DNA of 64,000 nucleotides, taken from assembly GCF_016583625.1 (NCBI RefSeq), contig NZ_NRRN01000004.1:25459-89458 (forward strand), in the 5' to 3' direction. The stretch is from Halorhodospira abdelmalekii (GTDB lineage: Bacteria > Pseudomonadota > Gammaproteobacteria > Nitrococcales > Halorhodospiraceae). A program made the position numbers and the translations under genes. Positions 58,764 to 64,000 of the stretch are shown here, one piece after another. Position 1 is the first letter of the stretch; each line of letters opens with the position of its first letter. The notes below the pieces were generated by a model that was not told the origin of the DNA, searched no databases, and saw only the letters and a program-made list of their open reading frames with translations.

Positions 58764-58774
58764 GGGGGGGGGGG
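58764..58774. repeat. 11-base G run after dksA
   Basis: Eleven consecutive G begin 14 bp after the dksA stop. The rest of the 180-bp gap to prfA is C/T-rich on this strand (CTCTCCCTCTCCCTG) and holds no gene I can support. Confidence 0.9.
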
Positions 58775-58930
58775 CTGGCGCGCGCGGAGGTTGTTCAGTG
58801 CCGCGCTGCCCCCGTAGGCTCTCCGCTCCTCCTGCGAAAAGACTCTCCCTCTCCCTGTGTGGGCTCGTCCGGGACCGCCTGGCTTGAAGCTGAACAGGTC
58901 GCCGGGGCTCTCCCCCTCTCCTGGTGACCC

Positions 58931-60028
58931 TTAGCGGCTCTCCGTCTCTTCTGTTAGTTGCGCGAGTACCTCGGCGTGATGCTCCTGGACGAGCGCGTCG
59001 AGGAGCTCATCGAGACTGCCATTGAGTGTCTGTTCGAGTTTATAAAGGGTTAAGCCGATGCGATGATCGGTAACACGCCCCTGTGGGAAGTTATAGGTAC
59101 GGATGCGCTCTGAGCGGTCGCCGGAGCCGACGGCCAGGCGGCGCTGCTCGCTGCGCTCGGCCTGCGCTTGGGCTCGTTCACGCTCGATCAGGCGTGCCTG
59201 GAGCAACGCCATGGCCTTGGCGCGGTTTTTGTGCTGAGAGCGCTCGTCCTGACACTCGACTACGACGCCGGTCGGTAGGTGGGTGATGCGGATCGCCGAG
59301 TCGGTCGTGTTGACGTGCTGCCCGCCGGCTCCCGAGGAGCGGAAGGTGTCGATGCGCAGCTCGTTGGTGTCGATTTCGATGGCATCGACTTCGGCGATCT
59401 CCGGAAGGATGGCCACGGTGCAGGCCGAGGTGTGGATCCGACCTTGCGATTCAGTGACTGGGACACGCTGTACACGGTGTGCGCCCGACTCGAACTTCAG
59501 GCGTGAGTAGACGCCACGACCGTTGATGCGAGCGATGATCTCGCGGTAGCCGCCGTGCTCGCCCTCACGCGCGGAGAGGACCTCGGTTTGCCAATTCTGT
59601 TGTTCGGCGTATCGGGTGTACATCCGGAATAGATCCCCGGCAAAGAGCGCGGCCTCATCTCCGCCGGTGCCGGCACGTACCTCCAGGAAGACGTTGCGGT
59701 CATCGTTCGGATCTTGCGGCACCAAGTGGTGCTGCAGGCGTTGCTCGATCTGTTCCAGGGTCGAGCGCGTGTTCGTCAACTCCTCCTGGGCCAGGGCCCG
59801 AATCTCTGGGTCGCTGTCCTCGCACATGGCCTCCGCGCCGTCGACCGTGTCGACTGCTCGGCGGTAGGCTTGCAGGTCCCGGACGACCGGTTCGAGTCGG
59901 GCGTACTCCCGAGAGAGTTCGGCAAAGCGCCGAGGATCGGCGGCGACGTCAGGCTCCGCTAGCTGCGCGCCAATCTCCTCGTGCCTCTCCGCCATCCGCT
60001 CCAGTTTGTCTCGAATCGTCGCTTTCAC
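58931..60028 (-). CDS. prfA: Peptide chain release factor 1
   Basis: RF1 (365 aa) releases peptides at UAA and UAG. The N-terminal start [19 protein letters not shown] is family-like, the decoding motif falls in the [24 protein letters not shown] region, and [12 protein letters not shown] carries the GGQ that PrmC methylates. Its first 80 bases overlap the end of hemA, so it is translated inside the hemA message. Confidence 0.96.
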   Translation of the reverse strand: MKATIRDKLERMAERHEEIGAQLAEPDVAADPRRFAELSREYARLEPVVRDLQAYRRAVDTVDGAEAMCEDSDPEIRALAQEELTNTRSTLEQIEQRLQHHLVPQDPNDDRNVFLEVRAGTGGDEAALFAGDLFRMYTRYAEQQNWQTEVLSAREGEHGGYREIIARINGRGVYSRLKFESGAHRVQRVPVTESQGRIHTSACTVAILPEIAEVDAIEIDTNELRIDTFRSSGAGGQHVNTTDSAIRITHLPTGVVVECQDERSQHKNRAKAMALLQARLIERERAQAQAERSEQRRLAVGSGDRSERIRTYNFPQGRVTDHRIGLTLYKLEQTLNGSLDELLDALVQEHHAEVLAQLTEETESR

Positions 60029-61298
60029 CGGACCTCTCTACAACTTGTTGATCAATGGCTAATGTCTGTAGGGCGTGTTGAATGCGCGTACGCTCCCCTG
60101 TGGCGGCGGCTGCACGCAGTCCGACCGTCGGGGCGTGGATGAGCCGACGGGTTAGCGTGTGTGTCAGCCACTCGATAACCTCCTGCGGATCGTCGCCGCG
60201 CTGCAGACGGCGAGCCGCCTGTGCGCGTGACGCCCGGGCGTAGCTGCGGGCGCGCTCGCGGAAGGTGCGAATGGCCTCGCCAGCATCGCGGGCGCGCCGC
60301 CACTGCAGGTAGTGCCCGACCTGGCGCTCGACAATGGCCTCGGCTTGTTGGGCAGCCTCGCGGCGCGAGCGCATGTTTTCAGCGACGACCTCGCGAAGGT
60401 CGTCGACCGTGTAGAGGTAGACGTCGTCCATCTCGCCTGCCTCTGGCTCAATGTCGCGGGGGACGGCCAGATCAAGCATGAACATCGGGCGGTGGCGGCG
60501 CTGACGAATCGCCCGCTCGACGGTGCCTTTGCCTAAGATAGGCAGCGGGCTGCCGGTTGAGGCGACCACGATATCGGCCTCGCCCAGCCGTCGCGATAGA
60601 TCGCTAAGGCCCATCGCCTCGCCTTCGTGAGCTTCGGCTAGGCGCTTGGCCCGTTCGACGTTGCGGTTGGCGACCAAGACTCGGCCGATCCCGTTCTGTG
60701 ACAGGTGGCGGGCGACCAGCTCGATAGTCTCGCCAGCGCCGATAAGCATCGCGGTGCGCTTGGGAAAGTCGTCGAAGATCTGCTTGGCCATGGTGACCGC
60801 CGCGAAAGCCACCGAGATCGGGTTCGAGCCGATGTCGGTGTCGGTGCGCACCTGCTTGGCTACCGCGAAGGCGTGCTGAAAGAGGCGATCCAGTACGGCC
60901 CCGAGGCTGCCGGCCGTAGAGGCCTTCTGATAGGCATCTTTGACTTGGCCAAGGATCTGCGGCTCGCCGAGCACGAGCGAGTCGAGGCCAGCGGAGACAC
61001 GCATCAGGTGGCGCATCGCTTCGGTGCTGCGGCGCACGTAAAGGTGCGGGCGAATCTTGCGCAGGTCGACGCGCTGGTGACGGGCCAGCCAGCCGATGAC
61101 AACCTCGGGGTCGGTGTGCGATAGACGCACGTAGACCTCGGTACGGTTGCAGGTCGAGAGGATCGCGATCTCCTCAGCGCCGGTCTCCGTCTTCGCTGCC
61201 TGCAGCGCGTCGTGCAAGGTCTCGGCATTGAACGCAAGACTCTCGCGGACCGCAACGGGCGCACTCTCGTGGTTCAATCCAATCGCAAAAAGTGGCAT
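59949..61298 (-). CDS. hemA: Glutamyl-tRNA reductase
   Basis: HemA (449 aa) reduces Glu-tRNA to glutamate-1-semialdehyde, the first committed step of C5 tetrapyrrole synthesis. [11 protein letters not shown] near residue 46 holds the catalytic Cys, [13 protein letters not shown] follows near 113 and the NADPH fold starts [15 protein letters not shown] near 187. About 30 residues longer than E. coli HemA at the C-terminus; the extra tail, rich in Gly, Asp and Arg, is encoded by the part that overlaps prfA. It supplies the pathway that hemC and hemD continue. Confidence 0.95.
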   Translation of the reverse strand: MPLFAIGLNHESAPVAVRESLAFNAETLHDALQAAKTETGAEEIAILSTCNRTEVYVRLSHTDPEVVIGWLARHQRVDLRKIRPHLYVRRSTEAMRHLMRVSAGLDSLVLGEPQILGQVKDAYQKASTAGSLGAVLDRLFQHAFAVAKQVRTDTDIGSNPISVAFAAVTMAKQIFDDFPKRTAMLIGAGETIELVARHLSQNGIGRVLVANRNVERAKRLAEAHEGEAMGLSDLSRRLGEADIVVASTGSPLPILGKGTVERAIRQRRHRPMFMLDLAVPRDIEPEAGEMDDVYLYTVDDLREVVAENMRSRREAAQQAEAIVERQVGHYLQWRRARDAGEAIRTFRERARSYARASRAQAARRLQRGDDPQEVIEWLTHTLTRRLIHAPTVGLRAAAATGERTRIQHALQTLAIDQQVVERSGESDDSRQTGADGGEARGDWRAASGA

Positions 61299-61350
61299 AG
61301 GGCTAGCGTCCGTCCGCTTGTTTAGGGCACCATCAAGACTCTACCGCGTA

Positions 61351-61381
61351 TTGTCACGAAAGGCGACGGCCCTGGTAAAGT
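61351..61381 (+). promoter_or_regulatory. Weak promoter candidate upstream of the TPR lipoprotein
   Basis: TTGTCA (61351-61356) is followed by TGGTAA (61373-61378, 16-base spacer) or TAAAGT (61376-61381, 19-base spacer). It lies in the 246-bp divergent gap between hemA and the TPR lipoprotein; an A-run (AAAAAAA) follows at about 61394. Confidence 0.3.
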
Positions 61382-61544
61382 ACCGCTTCCGCAAAAAAAT
61401 GCCCGATCTCACACTAGGTTGTCGGCGGCGCCGGAAACTGCGCCAATTTGCCGCCCCGATGCGCGGCCGGTGCATTCGCGGATCGGTCGCGGGGCCGTGC
61501 CAGGTGCTCGCCCTATGGTAATGGCTGTGGCGGTCTCTATGGCG

Positions 61545-62831
61545 ATGTCTCAGGTTCGCTCTCGGCGGCGCTTGTGGCCCCGGTGGTCGGCCTCGGGCTG
61601 GGGGCGATTGTTTCTGGTCCCGGTCCTGGTCGGCACGGTTGCTCTGCTGAGTGGTTGTGCGCTGTTCAGGGAGTCGCCGCCGGAGCCAAAGCAAGAGGCG
61701 GCGCAGATTGAGCCGCCGGAGTGGCAGATCGATCCGCGAACGGCCGCGATTCGCCACCTGTTGATTGCCGGTGTGGCGCTGCAGCGCGAACAGCCGGAGC
61801 AGGCGCTGGTTCACTATAGCCAAGCCATGCGTTTGACGCGTGACCCGCTGGTGGTCGAGCGCGCCGTGCAGCTGGCGGTGCTGCTGCAAGACGACGAGCG
61901 GGCCGAGGCGGCTGCGCAGCGCTGGAGCGAGCTCGCCCCGGAGCGTATTGAGGCGCATCAGTTGCTCGGATTGCTGGCACTGCGGCGTGGCGAGGTGGAG
62001 CAAGGGCGGGTGCATTGGGCGCGGTTTGTGGAGGGGTGGCCCGGCTCAACGGGCGATGCCTTTGTGCAGTTGTTGCGCCTGCTCGATCACGGCGTCGACG
62101 AGGCGGCTGCGTTTGCAGCCTTGGCTGAGGTGGCCGCTGAGTATGCCGATATCGCACAGGCGCAGTGGGTGCTGGCACAGAGTGCCGAGCGCGCCGGAGA
62201 GCCGCAGCGGGCGCTGAGCGCGGCGGCACAGGCATTGACCTTGGCGGAGTCCGACGCTCGGCTCTATCCGCGCATCGCCCTGTTTAAGGGCTCTTTGTTG
62301 CAGCGCCAAGGCGATGTGCAGATGGCCCTGGAGCTCTTCGAAGAGGCTCTGAAGGTGGCTCCCGAGCACGTCGATCTGCTCTACGGTCGGGGGATTGCGC
62401 GCGCTGCCGCTGGCGATGATCGAGGAGCCGAGGCCGACTTTCGGCGGGTCTTGGCGCAGGCGCCGCATGATCCGCATGCACAGAATGCGCTTGGCTATAC
62501 GCTGGCTGATCAGGGGCGCGATCTTGAGGAGGCCTACGAGCTGATCAGCAGGGCGTTGGCGCGGCGCCCAGAGAGTGCTGCTATCCTCGATAGCAAGGGC
62601 TGGGTGCTCTATCGCATGGGAGAGCTGGAGCGCGCTTTGGAGTATTTAGAGCGGGCCTTCGAGAAGGAGCAAGACGCTGAGATCGCGGCGCACTTAGGCG
62701 AAGTGCTGTGGGAGCTGGGAGAGCGTGAGCGCGCCCGTGCGGTCTGGCGCGAGGCGGTCGCCGAGGATCCCGAGCACCAGGTTTTGAGGGAGACGTTGCA
62801 GCGCTACGGGGTGGATCCGGGTGATGAGTGA
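61545..62831 (+). CDS. TPR-repeat lipoprotein upstream of lolB
   Basis: A 428-aa lipoprotein with lipobox LSGC followed by a chain of tetratricopeptide repeats, such as QPEQALVHYSQAMRLTRDPL, DVQMALELFEEALKVAPEHV and GELERALEYLERAFEKEQDA. TPR lipoproteins directly upstream of lolB are common in gammaproteobacteria; their function is unsettled. Several ATGs are in frame (61515, 61545 and an earlier one at 61419); I chose 61545 because it gives a normal charged n-region. Its stop overlaps the lolB start. Confidence 0.8.
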   Translation: MSQVRSRRRLWPRWSASGWGRLFLVPVLVGTVALLSGCALFRESPPEPKQEAAQIEPPEWQIDPRTAAIRHLLIAGVALQREQPEQALVHYSQAMRLTRDPLVVERAVQLAVLLQDDERAEAAAQRWSELAPERIEAHQLLGLLALRRGEVEQGRVHWARFVEGWPGSTGDAFVQLLRLLDHGVDEAAAFAALAEVAAEYADIAQAQWVLAQSAERAGEPQRALSAAAQALTLAESDARLYPRIALFKGSLLQRQGDVQMALELFEEALKVAPEHVDLLYGRGIARAAAGDDRGAEADFRRVLAQAPHDPHAQNALGYTLADQGRDLEEAYELISRALARRPESAAILDSKGWVLYRMGELERALEYLERAFEKEQDAEIAAHLGEVLWELGERERARAVWREAVAEDPEHQVLRETLQRYGVDPGDE

Positions 62832-63552
62832 TGTGCGGGCGGATGGCAGCGTGTGGGGCCGCGGGTTGGCTGGTCAGCGGGGTGGCGTAAGAGGGGGGTG
62901 CCGCCGTTCCAGGTCGTGGTTTTGGCGGTCTCGTCGGGTGCTGCGGGCCGGCGGGTTCCTGTTGTGGTTCGGTTGTGTCGTCACGCTCGGCGGTTGCGCC
63001 TGGTGGGTCGATCCGGATGAGCGCGAGCGCGCTCACCGCGATTTCCTCGCCGAGCGTGCCGACTTGACCCACTGGACGGTTCAGGGGCGTGCGGCAGCGC
63101 GTGCCAATGGCGACGGCGCCACGCTCGGTTTGCGTTGGCAACAGCTCGATGAGACGTTTGATATTCGCCTCTCCGGGCCTTTCGGGGCGGGTGCGGTGCG
63201 GGTCAGCGGTCACCCTGGGGCGGTCGTCTTGGATGACGGCTCCGGGCAGACCTTCTGGGCGCCTGATCCCGAGACCTTGGTTGCTCGCCATGCCGGGTAT
63301 GCCTTGCCGGTCTCGGCGCTACGCTACTGGATCCTTGGGGTGGAGAGTGAGGGCCTAGAGCTTGAGCGGCTCGATCTTGATACGCAGGGGCGGCCCAGTT
63401 TGCTGATCGAGGACGGTTGGCGGGTCGAGTATCGTGGTTGGGCGCAAGTCGATGGGGTCAGTCTGCCGGCACGGATCGATCTGCAGAAGGGCAGCAAACA
63501 GCTGCGGGTGGCGCTCTCTGGTTGGCAGCTCGAGGCGGGCCGTGGCGAATGA
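62824..63552 (+). CDS. lolB: Outer-membrane lipoprotein receptor LolB
   Basis: LolB (242 aa) receives lipoproteins from LolA and inserts them in the outer membrane. The lipobox TLGGC follows a long basic leader of about 55 residues. [20 protein letters not shown] and [15 protein letters not shown] are family text, as is [10 protein letters not shown]. The ATG at 62824 (GTG 62821 also possible) overlaps the TPR gene stop. Its last 30 bases are repeated at the right edge of the window. lolB-ispE is the usual order. Confidence 0.92.
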   Translation: MSDVRADGSVWGRGLAGQRGGVRGGCRRSRSWFWRSRRVLRAGGFLLWFGCVVTLGGCAWWVDPDERERAHRDFLAERADLTHWTVQGRAAARANGDGATLGLRWQQLDETFDIRLSGPFGAGAVRVSGHPGAVVLDDGSGQTFWAPDPETLVARHAGYALPVSALRYWILGVESEGLELERLDLDTQGRPSLLIEDGWRVEYRGWAQVDGVSLPARIDLQKGSKQLRVALSGWQLEAGRGE

Positions 63553-64000
63553 ATGGGCGGGCGAGTGCTTCACGTGACCCGGATGGTCGGGGCCCCGGAG
63601 CTGCAGCAGGAGGGATGGATGGGGTGATGCAACCGAGCGACGAGTGGACACGCTGGACGGCGCCAGCCAAGGTCAATCTCTTTTTGCACATTCGCGGGCG
63701 GCGCGCGGACGGCTACCACGAGTTGCAGACCGCCTTTCAGTTGCTCGATTTTGGTGATGAGGTCTGGCTGCGCCCGCGCCGGGACGGGCAAGTGGTGCGT
63801 CACTACGAGCTGCCGGGAGTGGCGCCCGCCGATGACCTAACTGTGCGTGCCGCACGAGCCCTGCAGGCGACCCTGCCGGGAGGCGAGGCACCCGCAGCGG
63901 AGGGTGGCAGCTCGAGGCGGGCCGTGGCGAATGAATGGGCGGGCGAGTGCTTCACGTGACCCGGATGGTCGGGGCCCCGGAGCTGCAGCAGGAGGGATGG
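63523..64000. repeat. 382-bp tandem duplication across the lolB end and ispE start (second copy partial)
   Basis: Bases 63523-63618 recur without a mismatch at 63905-64000, a displacement of 382 bp. The unit 63523-63904 holds the last lolB codons, the spacer with AGGAGG and the first part of ispE. The second copy runs off the window. The bases flanking the two copies differ (GT before the first, GG before the second), which marks the junction. Confidence 0.95.
63627..63959 (+). pseudogene. ispE: Truncated ispE (4-diphosphocytidyl-2-C-methyl-D-erythritol kinase) fragment
   Basis: IspE phosphorylates CDP-methylerythritol in isoprenoid synthesis. The N-terminus is typical: [20 protein letters not shown] and [18 protein letters not shown]. 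At 63905 the sequence switches to the repeated lolB tail, read in another frame, and stops at 63957-63959 after about 18 unrelated residues. The result is about 110 aa with no ATP-binding loop (GGGLGGGSSD type), against about 280 in the family. If the duplication is a simple tandem, a complete ispE begins at about 64009, outside the window. AGGAGG lies 13 bases before the ATG; a GTG at 63624 is also possible. Confidence 0.8.

Overview
The window reads as about 64 kb of GC-rich core chromosome from a gammaproteobacterium. A purple sulfur bacterium of the Ectothiorhodospiraceae/Chromatiales type (Halorhodospira-like) is my best guess. The reasons are the gammaproteobacterial gene orders (lptD-surA-pdxA, mreB-mreC-mreD-mrdA-rodA-mltB-rlpA-dacA, hemC-hemD-hemX-hemY, hemA-prfA, prmC-moeB) and a Calvin-cycle-type fructose-bisphosphate aldolase operon directly behind the tail of what looks like a CbbO/NorD protein. 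The taxon is inference. I see no tRNA or rRNA, CRISPR array, insertion sequence or phage gene.

Layout. 1-6.2 kb: end of a CbbO/NorD-like gene, then tkt-pgk-pyk-fba (Calvin cycle and lower glycolysis). 6.4-12.2 kb: pyruvate dehydrogenase aceE-aceF-lpdA. 12.2-14.1 kb: a secreted MltC-like lytic transglycosylase and an LPP20-type lipoprotein. 14.2-17.7 kb: ubiU-ubiV-ubiT (oxygen-independent ubiquinone hydroxylation) and a YbfF-like hydrolase. 17.8-20.1 kb: maeB. 20.2-22.4 kb (minus): rsmA and argH. 22.7-27.7 kb: hemC-hemD-hemX-hemY. 27.9-34.3 kb (minus): GCS2-family ligase-lptD-surA-pdxA. 34.5-36.5 kb (minus): amgK-murU peptidoglycan recycling pair and ybeD. 36.7-37.8 kb: an aspartoacylase-family protein. 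37.9-48.9 kb (minus): lipB, a D-amino-acid aminotransferase, and a long cell-shape/peptidoglycan block dacA, rlpA, mltB, rodA, mrdA, mreD, mreC, mreB. 49.0-53.3 kb (plus): gatC-gatA-gatB-hslO. 53.4-58.0 kb (minus): moeB-like, prmC, a Trm112-like gene, DAHP synthase and a divergent ClpX paralogue. 58.3 kb: dksA. 58.9-61.3 kb (minus): prfA and hemA. 61.5 kb to the end: a TPR lipoprotein, lolB and the start of ispE.

The genes are mostly housekeeping. Three groups dominate: central carbon metabolism, tetrapyrrole and quinone synthesis (hemA, hemCD, ubiTUV), and envelope growth (lptD/surA, lolB, mre/mrd/rod, amgK/murU).

The less ordinary signals are these. (1) A 382-bp unit spanning the end of lolB and the start of ispE begins again at the right edge, breaking the visible ispE; 96 bp of the second copy are in view and identical. 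(2) Short perfect tandem duplications (units of 7-16 bp) occur in many intergenic gaps and inside hemX and prmC. (3) A stand-alone ClpX paralogue keeps the zinc and AAA+ motifs but has altered pore and RKH loops. (4) A Trm112-like gene sits directly upstream of prmC. (5) mreC appears to start at an ATT codon and carries a 10-base homopolymer. I found no convincing wholly new multi-gene system.
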